Source of the DNA: Gambelia wislizenii
Lineage: Eukaryota > Chordata > Lepidosauria > Squamata > Crotaphytidae
Direction: 5' to 3'
NCBI GenBank assembly: GCA_030847615.1
Contig: JAUMIR010000015.1
Location: forward strand, 9,751,501 to 9,815,500
DNA: 64,000 nt
Position numbers and translations under genes: made by a program
Shown: in pieces, positions 46,420 through 58,562 of the stretch
Layout: every line of letters begins with the position of its first letter
How positions within the stretch are numbered: the stretch's first letter is position 1
Notes under the pieces: generated by a model
The model's database searches: none
Told to the model about the DNA's origin: nothing
The model's input: the letters and a program-made list of their open reading frames with translations, nothing else

Positions 46420-47237
46420 GAATGATCTTATAACCCTTTACACAACATTGGTGCATCTTGTGCCCAAACCTGTGCATTTTTCGTGTAGAATGAATCAAGA
46501 ACTGTGGAGATTGTCATTCTTCTAGACTTCTTCAGCATTCCCAACAGTGCCATCAGTTATAAAAATCATGCAGTTTTGCGTGTACACACACACAAACATA
46601 AGAGAAAACAGATAGGAGGAATCTTGCATGGAGGTTGTGTCTTCATAAGTAGAGTTAGGTATGCAGGAAACATTCAGGGTAGTTTCATGGTGTCCTTATC
46701 CAATTAAGAGCTGATGTTATGTTACTATGTAGAGAGCTGGCAAAGCAACTATTCGTCAATGGGACTGATGCACGAGACCATTGTGCTTTGGAAATAATGT
46801 GTATGAGACACTTGTTTTTTATTGGTCCTGATGCACATTGAGTACTCTTGCCATTTTATTGATACACATCTTGGCAATTCATGAAAAGAATTTCTTAGTG
46901 CCTCTGCTAATTAGATACATGTATGTAAAGTTACGTTAAGTTAAAAGTGGCATAAGATTCTGGGAATATTTTCCCCCATGCAGTAATTTGGTATTTTGGA
47001 CAAAGGCATGACTTTTCCCAAGGGAAAGAAATTCACACTTTTATTTGCAAAAGAATCCAAGAATGTGAAAAATAAATTTAAAAAGTGTAAAACCTCTTGG
47101 AATCTCATGAAGCAGAGAGAATGCTTCAAAATATTTCATTCTTCACACAAGAACAAATTAATTTGCAATTTTTGTCCCCAATTAAGTGTCTAAGGGGGGC
47201 AGCTGTAACGCAACTTTTACCAGAGTTGTGTTGGGTG
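46420..47237. other. Intergenic, nothing recognised
   Basis: AT-rich. No supported gene; short frames here lack any family signature. Confidence 0.4.
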
Positions 47238-47806
47238 GGAAGTAATAGTGCCACTCTATTCTGCCTTGGTCAGACCTCACTTAGAATACTGTGTCCAGTT
47301 CTGGGCACCACAATTCAGAAAGGATATTGACAAATTGGAGCGTGTCCAGAGAAGGGCAACTAAAATGGTGAAAGGTCTGGAAACAATGCCTTATGAGGAG
47401 AGACTTAGGGAGCTGGGTATGTTTAGCCTGGAAAAAAGACGGTTTAGAGGCGATATGATAGCCCTGTTTAAGTATTTGAAGGGATGTCACGCTGAGGATG
47501 GAGCAGGCTTGTTTTCTGCTGCTCCAGAGACTGGAACACGGAGCAATGGGTGCAAGCTCCAGGAACAGAGATTCCACCTCAACATGAGGAGGAACTTTTT
47601 GACAGTCAGAGCTGTTCGGCAGTGGAACACACTCCCTCGGAGCGTGGTGGGGTCTCCTTCCTTGGAGGTCTTTAAACAGAGGCTGGATGGCCATCTGTCG
47701 GGGATGCTTTGATTGTGATTTCCTGCGTGGCAGGGGGTTGGACTGGATGGCCCTCGTGGTCTCTTCCAACTCTGCAATTCTATGATTCTATGATTCTATG
47801 ATTCTA
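47238..47806 (+). mobile_element. CR1 3' end, sequence-identical to 44004-44586 as far as read
   Basis: The last 154 codons of ORF2, stop and tail appear the same as in the CR1 at 41671-44586 base for base where I compared them. Translations on both strands agree throughout. 5'-truncated at GGAAGTAATAGTGCC. Confidence 0.93.
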
Positions 47807-48215
47807 TGAGACTTAGGGAGCTGGGTATGTTTAGCCTGGAAAAAAGACGGTTAAGAGGCAAAATGATAGCCCTGTTTAAGTATTTGAAGGGGTGTCACGT
47901 TGAGGATGGAGAAAGCTTGTTTTCTGCTGCTCCAGAGATTGGAACACGGAGCAATGGATGCAGGCTTCAGGAACAGAGATTCCACCTCCACATTAGGAGG
48001 AACTTTTTGACAGTAAGAGCTGTTCGGCAGTGGAACGCACTCCCTCGGAGCATGGTGGGGTCTCCTTCCTTGGAGGTCTTTAAACAGAGGCTGGATGGCC
48101 ATCTGTCGGGCATGCTTTGATCGCGATTTCCTGCATGGCAGGAGGTTGGACTGGATGGCCCTCATGGTCTCTTCCAACTCTGCAATTCTATGATTCTACG
48201 ATTCTATGATCCTAT
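47807..48215 (+). mobile_element. Second CR1 3' end, stacked on the first
   Basis: Begins GAGACTTAGGGAGCTGGG directly after the (ATTCTATG)n tail of the preceding copy, in the same direction, and ends in its own tail at about 48190-48215. It differs from the preceding copy at many sites, so it is a separate, older member. Confidence 0.9.
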
Positions 48216-48594
48216 GTATTTGATGGTCGAGAATAGAGTCATTAGCCATTAGAATCTCGCAAGCTGATGCAATAGCTTTAATGATGTCCTAGAATACCTG
48301 ATGATGATGATGATGGAGAAAGAGCTTTCATAATCACCACCTCCCACCATGTGTGTGTTTCTGGTTGCCGACATCAAATAAACTGAAGTCATTTGACTTG
48401 AGGTTAGTAAGATTCAAAGCAAGAGTTGGAAAAACAGGTCGCTCTGTAGGATGATTACAACAAATTACTTTTCTAATTTCAAATGTTGTGCTGAGTGTGT
48501 GCATTTCATGCATGGAAAGAAAATTGGTGAGAACTAGGCAGGACATTAGGTAAAAGAGGAGGTGTTTTAGTCATCAGGGAAACTATCCTTATTT
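48216..48594. other. Upstream of the beta-protein pseudogene
   Basis: Includes a short (GAT)n run near 48300-48314. No gene seen. Confidence 0.4.
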
Positions 48595-49500
48595 TATAAA
48601 ACCTCATCCTTATTTGTGCAGTTCCAACAGCTTCAGTTGACACTTCTGTCATCACTGCATCTTCTCTGAGGAATTGGTGAGTCCATTTTCTTGGGGACAT
48701 TTTCATTTGTTCATGTTGCAGTTATCTGTCATCCAGTCAGTTTTGGCTTCCAGTGCCCCTATGAATGAAAGACCTCTCAATAATCCTGTAGTTAGCAGGC
48801 CTGGTCAGATCTTCAAAGCTCACCCCCCCTTCCTTTGTTATGTCAGTCCATCTATGATTGCCATAAACTTGGACCAACTTTAAGTTGGCTAAATCTTCCA
48901 GCTACAGGCTCTGAACCGTCATCTCACTGACCTCTTCAGAGTGTGGTATTTTAGAGCATCTCCTTTTGTTCTCACCATCCCAGGGCCCATCTTCTCTGCT
49001 CCTGTGAGCCTATCTTTGTTGGAGGCAATGGCCCATGTGCTGTTGGAGGTTATGGGCTAATAGGAGGCTTTGGCTTTGGTAATCAAGGCTTTGCCTTCAG
49101 AGGGGCTGAGGGGTGGATACCTTGGACCAAGTTATTCCAACTGGCAGCAAGGCAGCATTTGTCAATAGGCCTATAAAACTGGAAAAGAATACCCATGAGG
49201 TTTTAGGAAGAACCATGAACAGTCTAAGTTGATATGGATCCACTGTAAAGTGTCTCGGCCTAGTATCAGGAAAGAACCATTTCCTAAGACCATCACTGAT
49301 AAAAGAACATATCCATGAATTTGTCCATTGCTTCTTTCCTGATTCCCCACTTTCTCTTCTAAAACTCACAAACCCAATAATCAGTGAACAGCATTGTGTT
49401 GTTGTCTTGTGAGCTTTGTCTGGTTCCTTGCTGCTTTCCTGTATTATTGTACATTCTGTTCTTCCACATTGTCAATAAATCTTATTCTGTATTTTAATCT
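48595..49500 (+). pseudogene. Corneous beta-protein pseudogene
   Basis: Keeps TATAAAA (48595-48601), an exon 1 like that of the intact gene (about 48625-48676) and a donor GTGAGT (48677-48682). Exon 2 survives only from about 48958: the second half of the core box (TIPGPIFSA), a one-base deletion near 49001-49003, then CEPIFVGGNGPCAVGG and the GGFGFGNQ tail in the shifted frame. The N-terminal half and first part of the core are gone, partly replaced by an old SINE-like piece (48725-48870). The original stop region is altered. The 3' UTR and AATAAA (49474-49479) match the intact gene. It is on the opposite strand to that gene. Confidence 0.88.
48725..48870 (+). repeat. Old SINE/L2-like fragment in the pseudogene
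   Basis: Has the pattern CCCCTATGAATGAAAGACCTC, GGTCAGATCTTCAAA and GTCAGTCCATCTATGATTG known from old reptile SINE/L2 bodies. It lies where the intron and N-terminal coding part should be. Confidence 0.55.
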
Positions 49501-51387
49501 GTGTCTCTCTGTCTTTGCATTTGATTGTGCATATTTCTTAATGTACATGCAAGGCTGTCTTGTACCTATTGGGGAAGCAGGTATTTTGGTATCAGCCCTA
49601 TTGGAGCCTCCCTAACAGGCTTGAATCCCATGATGTTATAGTTCTACCAGGCTAGAAAACATTGTCTATGCTGTCTGTACAGATTTGCAGCCCAATGTCT
49701 TGAAGGAAACAGGTGGGACAATCCTCATCTAATAGTCCATTGAGATGGGTGGCCAGATTTTATACACGAAATCATGTGCAAAAGCACACACGCACAGAAG
49801 AACACACCAAGCAGTTCCCAAAGTTGGAAAAGACAGGAAGACTGACAACTTGCTCTCTTTCATGTAGCTTTGATTATTAATTACCCAAAAGATTTTTTTT
49901 TAATTACACATGGAAACCAGTGTATTACCCAGCGACAATTACAATATCAAAAATCGCTCACTTTTAACAAAGTTAAAGTGAAGTTTGTAGTTAAAACAAC
50001 AATGACAGACAAGGAATTAAAATGCAAAGATTTGAAAGGTCTTGAAGCACAAAAATGTTTTAACCAGTTACAGAAAGCAAATGAAAAAAATATATTAAGA
50101 GTGACAATTATTTGAATAGTGGCTGGAATTCATGATCACATTTACAGATCTCTTTCCTAGAGTTACACCTTCATAACTCCCTGTATTCACACTCCCTATG
50201 TAATCAGTAGTGTAGGGAATATGTAGGGGTTATAGAAGTCCCCAGTCCTGACTTAACAGGAGAGTGACAGTGGTCTATTCTCTTATCAATCAGGTCATAG
50301 CACACAAACATTTTCATCCCCTCCCTTCAGCAATCTCAGGTGCAAGAAGGAATTTCAGCAGGTATCCTAATTCTATAATACCATTTCTAGGGGGGAGGAA
50401 GACCTAAGAAAATTGCTCAACAGTTGCTGATTAACTTTTCCTCATTAACTTGCATAGTTTTTCTTTGCCTTTATTTCAGAAGGTTGTTCTTTTCTACACA
50501 ATTGACATATAGATCTAACATGCATTGCTTTTGGAATTATAAAAACAGGAATTTGAATCCACATTGGTAATAAAAGTCGCTTTGGCTAATTCACAGTCTT
50601 TTGAGAGATCAAAAGCCTTTTTCAATTACAGGAATGAAAACTTCCTATCTTTCTACTTAACCTTCTTCCTAGCCAGGATGAAACTTGAGGCAAAGTTGGA
50701 GTATCTTGAAGGCATCCAAAGTGACCCAGATTGGAAAGCTTCCTGTCGTTCATCTGGAACTTTGGCAAATGAATAACAAATTTTATTCCTTTTCTCCCTT
50801 TTCAAAGATTCATGTTATGCTTTTGTGGTATACATCTTTCACCCTCTTAATCTCATGATATTCCTTATAACTCTACAGGTCAACCTATTATTTGGCGTAG
50901 TCAATCAAAGCCTTTTGGAAAAACAAACTAAAAGGGAGGAGTGTGCCTCCTGTATGTTCCCTGGTGGTCATGCAGTCAAACAGCAATTACATATTGAGGT
51001 ATTTTGAATTACTAACAATTTTGGATTTATCTCCTATATATGGCATTGTTATCACCTCATGTCCGAACTCAGCCCTCTTTGGCAAGGTCAGTAGAGTTAA
51101 CAGAGGATTGTAACTCTGATGTCCACTCATTGCCTAAGACAGAATTTGTTTCCCTTGCTAGTATGTAAACAAAATAATACTACAAATATTGGGTCCTCTA
51201 GATTATGGAATCTGTTCACCAGCTGTGTGTGCTAATCAACACTAGTTATATAGTGTTATATTTTACACAATCATAACAAGAAGTACACTCACTTGTATGT
51301 GCACCTACATTTTTTTCCTTGATTTGGCCATCCCCACAAAATTTTGGTAACACCGCAATAAACAATTGGCTAATCTGTCATGTAAAG
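49501..51387. other. Long stretch without recognisable gene
   Basis: AT-rich, with short chance frames only (for example 49870-50115 and 50564-50776). None has a promoter, splice or family feature I can support. No clear mobile element. Confidence 0.5.
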
Positions 51388-52183
51388 AACAAAATGAAAT
51401 TCAATACGGAGAAATGTAAAGTACTGTACTTAGGGCGGAAAAATGAAATGCATAGATATAGGATGGGAGAGACCTGGCTGAACGAGACTATGTGCGAAAG
51501 GGATCTAGGAGTCCTAGTAGACCACAAATTGAACATGAGTCAACAGTGTGATGCGGCAGCTAAAAAGGCCAATGTGATTTTGGGCTGTATCAATAGAAGT
51601 ATAGTGTCTAGATCAAGGGAAGTAATAGTGCCACTCTATTCTGCCTTGGTCAGACCTCACTTAGAATACTGTGTCCAGTTCTGGGCACCACAATTCAAAA
51701 AGGATATTGACAAATTGGAGCGTGTCCAGAGAAGGGCAACTAAAATGGTGAAAGGTCTGGAAACGATGCCTTATGAGGAGAGACTTAGGGAGCTGGGTAT
51801 GTTTAGCCTGGAAAAAAGACAGTTAAGAGGCGATATGATAGCCCTGTTTAAGTATTTGAAGGGGTGTCACGCTGAGGATGGAGTGGGCTTGTTTTCTGCT
51901 GCTCCAGAGACTGGAACACGGAGCAATGGATGCAAGCTCCAGGAACAGAGATTCCACCTCCACATTAGGAGGAACTTTTTGACAGTAAGAACTGTTCGGC
52001 AGTGGAACGCACTCCCTCGGAGCATGGTGGGGTCTCCTTCCTTGGAGGTCTTTAAACAGAGGCTGGATTGCCATCTGTCGGAGAGGCTTTGATCAAGATT
52101 TCCTGCATGGCAGGGGGTTGGACTGGATGGCCCTCGTGGTCTCTTCCAACACTACAATTCTATGATTCTATGATTCTATGAGA
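51388..52183 (+). mobile_element. CR1 3' third, open frame
   Basis: Reads open from [11 protein letters not shown] to the end of ORF2 (stop at about 52090) with the C-terminal CR1 region, then a tail of ATTCTATG units near 52157-52180. 5'-truncated at AACAAAATGAAATTC. Confidence 0.93.
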
Positions 52184-52470
52184 CGTAGCTACTTGCATTC
52201 TCAGGATGCCAGGGAATGCCCACTCCCAGATGGGAAAGCATGTAGTTTGACATCCTCCTAATTAACAAGGAAGGCTTTAGATCAGCGAAGAATAATCCCC
52301 AGGACAAGATTCATATACCCCGAAGATGATACCTGTGTGTACCCAGACAGTGATAATTACGTCTATATGTGTCTTGCAATCCTTCTTGTGTATCCAGGTA
52401 ATGATCATGTCTTTATGTATCTTGTGATTACTCCTGTGTATTAATTATAACTATGTTGCAAGCAGCAGAA
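52184..52470. other. Intergenic
   Basis: No gene. Contains partial repeats such as GTAATGATCATGTCTTTATG / GATAATTACGTCTATATG. Confidence 0.35.
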
Positions 52471-53333
52471 TCACTGATGTAATCCCCATCTAATGATTAT
52501 TGCTGTATACATGATCAGCAGAGTATAAGAATACCTCACTCTACCAAAAAAGTAGGTCGTTCCTGTGATGACCCCTGAATGTATCTCAGCCTCGTTACTA
52601 CATTCCTTCTTATCCAATTCCTGGTATAAGAAGGAAAAGATGTCAATGTATTTTGTCCCTTGTAGCTGGGCAAGATGTTTCCCAAAGCAAGGCCATCTGC
52701 TCAGCCCCGTGTGACCCAAAAGGAGACACAGCTGGAGTGACACCTAGATAAGGGATACGGGTTACCCACCTAGATATGTCTGACTATACCAAGGAAAAGC
52801 AGCAAAACCAGGGCCCTCCATTACATAGCCTGCATAGTACCCTTGGTGTCCCCCCATTGTAGCCCCAGAACTAGTGCTGGCCAGGGCACCAGCGCTTATT
52901 GTTTTGTCTACTGGAGAACCCCACTGCCTCCAGGACCAACCATAAACCCCAGGGATGTTATTCTGAAAAAACTCTCCCTGAGCCTTGGAAGGTCCAGCTG
53001 TACCACACTGCTTTCATTCTCTTCTTGATTAGGTGATCCGACTGCCTCTTGTTGAAGACCTTGTTCCAGTGCCTGAATGTGGGCAACGATTTCTTTTGTC
53101 AGTTCAGCTCCTTTTTCAGCCCCCTCCCCTTTCATCACCTTTTTGGCAGGCTTAGCCTGGTGTGCTTGTTCTAATGCTTGTATGTGATCCAGGATTTCCT
53201 GTGTAATAGCAGTGCTTTCTTCATCCTCAGAAGATGAAGTCTGAGGTGGCGGATGCTTTATAGGCTTCACTGGACCTTTCCCTTTGGGGTCAACTTTACC
53301 CTTTTTAGGGCCCATATCTAGAGTAAATTTCAA
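52471..53333 (-). pseudogene. Gag/ORF1-like retroelement frame, unclassified
   Basis: On the minus strand 53333-52908 encodes a basic, lysine/proline-rich start (MGPKKGK...), an acidic serine cluster (SSSEDEES), and two related helical segments (EILDHIQALEQ and EIVAHIQALEQ). A stop follows. Another frame continues to about 52490 with a more ordered part (LQGTKYIDIFSFLYQELDKK). Order and composition suggest the structural ORF of a retroelement broken by a stop and shift. No zinc knuckle, protease or RT is seen, so the class is open. Confidence 0.45.
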
Positions 53334-53339
53334 AAATAT

Positions 53340-53670
53340 GTGTCACATTTAAAAGGCTAAAAACATGGAATTTGAACAAGGCAATCACCCTTTAAAAATT
53401 TAAACCTATGCAGAATCTCCTGTGAACAACAGGTGACACTATTTCCAAAATGCCAGCTGCCTGCTGACAGTTGAAAATTCAAAATTATAAAATATACTGT
53501 GAACACTAGATGGTGCTATGTGAAAAGCCTAGCCAGTTAACAATCAAAAATTCAAATATTTGAAAAGCCACGCCAGTTAACCAGTGACAATTAAAATTGT
53601 AAAATTATAATTTGACACTAGATGGAATGATTTCAAAAAGCCTAGCCAGTTAGCAATTCACACAGAAACC
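53340..53670. repeat. Degenerate repeats with AGCC.AGCCAGTTA
   Basis: Three to four imperfect units carrying CACTAGATGG followed by AAAAGCCTAGCCAGTTA and AATTCAAAATTATAAAAT, about 60-110 bp apart. Confidence 0.6.
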
Positions 53671-53869
53671 ACCACAGTCCCACACAATCGCACAGGCACA
53701 CCCCACACAAATTGTCAACAGAAAGCAGCACACCACACATAGACAGCAGCCAGCAAATACGGCAGCCACTTACCCATTCTCACCCACTAGTGGAGCCAAC
53801 AAACATACACCGAGACAAAAGAGGCACATACACACACCAATCACATACACACGCAGGAGCCTTGGGCTG
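53671..53869. other. CA-rich sequence
   Basis: Many CACACA and CCACACA runs. No gene. Confidence 0.5.
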
Positions 53870-54830
53870 CTCATGTTCCCCCTCAGTTGGAGACCAGGAA
53901 TGAGGGCTGCTTAGCAGGCCTACTACACACACACACACATATATGAGTGTGTGGGGCCAACAGCTGCAGTTGTAAACACGTGATCAGGCCCACTCGTACG
54001 CCACCCACAGAGAAAAGCCAGGAATAAGTGACCTGGCTAGGTAGGGCACAGCACACCCTTAGAAGTGAGTGGAGCTGGCGGCCATGGCAGAAGCTACATG
54101 TTGAGGCCTTCTTGCACCCCCCATGGAGAAAGGCAAGTGGAGCCAGGGGCTGTGGCAGGAGCTGCATGCTCAGACGTGCTCAGTCCCCCCACCCACAGAG
54201 ATAGGCTGGAATGAGTGTCTGGCTATAGCCGGCTACACACACAACCACAGGGGCCCATAGAGCTAGTGGCTTCAGAAGGAACTGCATGCTTGGGCCCACT
54301 CGCCCCCCAGAGAGAGACCGGAGATGGTAGGTCGGCTGAACAGCTGACACTCACACTCACTCACACACACACACATACACATCAGGAACTTTAGCTGAGC
54401 AGCTGGCTACAGACGGCTACAGAAACACACACAGGAGTGGGCGGAGCTGGTGGCTGCAACGGGACCTACACACTCCGACCCGCTATCACCCTCCTCCCCC
54501 CACAGATCAAGGCCAGGGATGACTAGCCAGCTAAGCAGCCAGCACTCACACATACACACTTGAAGTGAATCCAAGAGCTGAGCCAGGAGCCATGCATTCT
54601 GGTCCACTTGAAACCTCCCTGGTGGAGAAGGGCCAGGTATGATCAGCCAGCTACTCAGTCGGCAGGGCTTGTGGCTGCATCTGGAGCCATGCACTCAGGC
54701 CCACTCAGACGCCCTCCCCCACTGGACAACTGCCAGGGATGGGTGGGTGGTGAAACAGCCAGCTAGCTAAACCAGAGAGTGCAGCTGGTGGCTGGGACCT
54801 GCAATCAGGACCAGTTTAAGGCACCGGGAG
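53870..54830. repeat. Long degenerate minisatellite, units about 110-120 bp
   Basis: About eight units, each with a form of GAGC(T/C)GGTGGCTG, AGC(C/T)(A/G)CATGC.C.GGCCCACT, a C-rich CCCCCCAC part, AGGCCAGG.ATGA and AGC(A/C)AGCTA, separated by (CA)n runs. The (CA)n pieces lie near 53920-53940 and 54345-54380. Confidence 0.75.
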
Positions 54831-55269
54831 CATCAGCATCCACAGGGGGGGCCATTATTGTGGGGGACCCTATAGTAACCCTCCTCCTGCAAAAATATTA
54901 TCAGTAATAATCTGAATATCCTCTACTGCTAATAGCTTAGGTTGAGTTAGGTTACATTGGGCAGAGATAAGCATATGGAGCACCAAATATAAAGCATTGC
55001 TGGGGCCCCCAAAATTCCTTAAACTGGTCCTACCAGTAATGAGGGACAAGTTGAATGATTGAAGTAGCTGCAAATGGCCAGATGACTGGGCAGGAACCCC
55101 CCGCCCTGGCTCTGAGACCACAGGGAGCCTTGACCCACACACTTTCCCCCAAAGCACCAACCTAGTAATTTGCTGAGGATCAACACTCTAAAGCTTTCTG
55201 AAGATGAAGATCGTCGAAAGGGGAAGAGAAAGAAGCTATGGGCGGCAAGACTTAAGTAAGGAAAGCTCT
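54831..55269. other. Unassigned sequence
   Basis: No recognised gene. It may belong to the same retroelement as the gag-like frame, but no terminal repeat could be shown. Confidence 0.35.
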
Positions 55270-56500
55270 GTCCCTGACTCTCAATGTGTGATAATTGTAG
55301 TTTATCCTATCTTTGAAGTTCTTCTTTTACTTTTTTCCATGATTAACACAGTTATTGCCTCTCATACAAATCCAAGATTTTGTTTGATAGTTTTATTCTA
55401 AGATACTTAGCTCTTTTTCATGATTTTGAATCCTGTAATTTCCTCTACCTTTTGATCTTTTTTATTTAAATTTTTGTTATAACAGCTGTTTTTTCTTTAT
55501 TAATTTTCAAGCTGCTAAGGCACCAAATTCTTCTATTATAACCATTAATTTATTTGTGTTTTCGAATGGATTTTCCAAAAAGAAACCCAGATGATCGGCA
55601 AATGCCTTACATTTAAACTCATGTCCTTTTATTTTTAATCCCTTTATTTGCTGTTCCTTAGCTATTTTTTATTTAATATTTCTAATATTGCAATATATAA
55701 TAACAGAGATAATGGGCATTCCTGTCTTATACCTCTCTCCCAATCTGATATGGGTTTGTTTTTTTCTCCATTGACCAGTATATAGGCTTCTTGTTCTTCA
55801 TATATTATTTGTATCCAATTAATATAATTGTTACCTATATTTATCTTCTTCAATATCTCCATCATGAAATCCCACCTTACATTATTGAATGCCTTCTCAG
55901 CATTGACAAACACTACCGCCAGTTTTTTCTCATTAAGCTTGTCATGGATATTCTGGGATATCCATTAAAGCTCTTTTTGGCAAGAATCCATTTTGGTCTT
56001 CATCAATCCACACATTTAATACTTTCTTCAATCTTTCAGCCATTATATTTGTATATATTTTATAATATAGGTCTATAGCTGGCTATATTTCTTGAATCTT
56101 TACATTCTTTCAAAATTAATGTAATATTTGCTTTTTTCCAGGACACCGGACACTTACTATAGGTAATTTTGTCAAATAATCTTAGTAATGGATTTATTAA
56201 TTCCTCTTCAAATGGCTTATAGAACATTGTAAAAAAACCCATCCGGTCCAGGTCTTTTTCCTGTCTTTAATTCCTTAATTAGCTTGTTTATACAAGTCTT
56301 TCCTCTGCTCATCCAAAATTTGAGGTAAATTTTCACCTTTTAAATATTTGTCCATTTTCTCTTTTATTTCTTTCAATAATATGTTTTTATACAGATTAGT
56401 ATAATATTCATAAAAGATTTTCATAATATCTTTTTGTTTAGTGTATCTTACATCATTCTGTTTAATTTCCATTATTTAATTTCCATAACACTCCTAACAT
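55270..56500 (-). mobile_element. L1 ORF2 fragment, RT region
   Basis: Read on minus: pre-RT (KQKDIMKIFYEYYTNLYK near 56440), ISYRP-like NIASYRPIL (56060), VNAEKAFNNV (motif A, near 55905), GIRQECPLS (motif B with Gly to Glu) and FADH in place of FADD (near 55590). Multiple shifts and lost catalytic residues show a dead copy. Confidence 0.82.
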
Positions 56501-56569
56501 CTACTCATTCTTCTTCATTCATTACTTCCCATGATTTATCCACTGTCTAATTTTTTTCATCTGCCCCTC

Positions 56570-57535
56570 ATTCAGATCAGCTAAGTGTTCACGGTTTTGT
56601 TATATAATGATCATTAAAATCTTTGTTTATTGTTTCTTTATCAAACCAGACAAAAGCATGCCATCCAAATCTCAATTTATCACTTTCCACCACTAATATT
56701 GTTTCATCTTTCAGGTCACACATTTTCTTAACCCAGTTTAAACAACTGGCATGTAGGTATAGTTTTAAATTTGGGAGACCCAAGTCTCCCCTTTCTTTTA
56801 CATCCTGCAAGTGTTTTAGCTCTATTCTCAGTTTTCATCCTGCCCAAATAAACTTACTTAGCTCTTTCTGCCAATTGTATAAGATACCATCATTATCTAT
56901 GATAGGAATCATTTCAAACAAGAAAAGAACTTTAGGCAGAATACTCATTTTAATGGCCGTGATCCGACCAAGAAGTGAGAGTTTCAGTTTGTTCCAGCTT
57001 TCTAATAATCTCTTTACTTCTTTCCACATTTTGTTGTAATTGTTTTTTATTAAGTCACTGTTATTTTTTGTTATATTTATTCCCAAATATTTGATCTCAT
57101 TGTCCCATTCAAACTCCATCTTACTTTCTATCTCTTCCTTTTCTTGTCCATTTAAATTAAATGGGGACATAGATGTTTTACTTCTATTAATTTTCAGTCC
57201 GGACACTTCTTCAAACGTTTTCAGTATACTCATTATTTCCCCAATATTTTCATGTGGTCTTCCAAAACTAAAACTAAATCATCTGCATATGCTCTCACTC
57301 TAATCTCACATTTCCCAAATTTTAACCCTTTATCTCCCTGTTGCTTTTAATGCTATTTATAAGTAATTCCATTACAACTATAAAAAGGTGTGGGGAAATT
57401 GGGCAACCTTGCCTAGTTCCTCTGAAAATTTTTATATTCTCAGACTGATCCCCATTTACATTTATAGTTGCTCTTTGTACCTTATATATTGCTCTCATCC
57501 ATTTAAGAAAATTATCTCCACAATTCATCAATATA
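56570..57535 (-). mobile_element. L1 ORF2 fragment, RT to C-terminus
   Basis: Read on minus: RGTRQGCPISPHLF (57430), the FEEVSGLKINRSKT and KYLGINIT parts (57233-57060), then DLGLPNLKLY and W..FDKETINKDF to about 56590. It overlaps in content with the neighbouring L1 fragment, so it is a separate insertion in the same direction. Confidence 0.85.
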
Positions 57536-57539
57536 AGTT

Positions 57540-58380
57540 AATCTAATATCCTCATAAAATTTACAGTGTAACAGTACATGTAACAGTACATGTTTCTACT
57601 TTCATTGCAAGTGTGCTCTATTAGAGGAACTTTGTTGTATCTCCCTTGAAGTTGTGTGGATGGAAGAATATTTCTGTCTTTGAAGAAAGCAATTCTCAAC
57701 CTAAAAAATGGTAAAGTTTGCAGGTATCTAGCTGGTTCCCATACTCCCCTGCCTATCCAGGTTCTATTATTTTGTGGCAGCCTACTAATTTCATTCTGGA
57801 ACTCCATATCCTTTATTCTTTGAGTAACTATTCCTTTAGCATAATCCTTATCTAATGATAACAAGAACAACGGGGAGAGTCCATAAACAGCCAGTTTATC
57901 CTCTACTGCTTGTTTCCAAGGAGAAGAGAAATTACCTGCTAGGAAACTGGGGTTAAACTAACTGGAGAGAATTGAATTTTTAGCCAATAATATATCATCA
58001 GTTTCCATGCCCTCCCTTGTATTAGCAGCATCCCTGTCTCAAGCCTTAATTGGGCATTTGATCTACCATTGGGTGCAGTCAAAACTGAGCACAACAGTTT
58101 TGTTTGAACTGTTTCCTGTGTCACCTTTTCCATGTAAATACCTATCTGAGCCCCATAGAGAATTTAGGCCAATGTTTTGGCCTCAAAAAGTTTTAAGGCC
58201 GCAGGTACTAATTGTCCTCCTCTGAAAGAGACAAAGTGTTTAATAGCATTCATTGACCTAACGGCTGATTGAGTTACATGATTCTGGTGTGTGTTCCAAA
58301 TGCCTTTTGAGTAGAAAACCACCCCAAGGTATTTAAATATATGGACCTGTTCTAAATTATGTAGGGCATGACTTCCAGAA
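57540..58380 (-). mobile_element. LINE C-terminal fragment of another family
   Basis: Minus-strand frames give FKYLGVVFYSKGIWNTHQNHV (58330), KLFEAKTLA (58165) and, further on, TRLRIAF-like FFRLRIAFFKDRNILPSTQ (57700) with a degenerate histidine/cysteine end. This is a LINE C-terminal region unlike the L1, CR1 or finger LINE in this window. Broken by stops. Confidence 0.6.
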
Positions 58381-58384
58381 CTCC

Positions 58385-58556
58385 CACCATCCTGGTCACC
58401 CTCTGGATACATTCCAGCTTCTCAATATCCTTCCTGAATTGTGGTGCCCAGACCTGGACACAGTATTCCAGGTGAGGTCTGCCCAAAGCAGAATACAGTG
58501 GCACTATTAGTTCCCTTGATCTGGACACTATGCTCCTATTAATACTGGCTGCTGGA
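58385..58556 (-). mobile_element. Short CR1 internal fragment
   Basis: Complement of the CR1 part encoding [22 protein letters not shown]. Head-to-head with the next CR1 and overlapping it in content, so not one inverted copy. Confidence 0.8.
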
Positions 58557-58562
58557 AATGTA

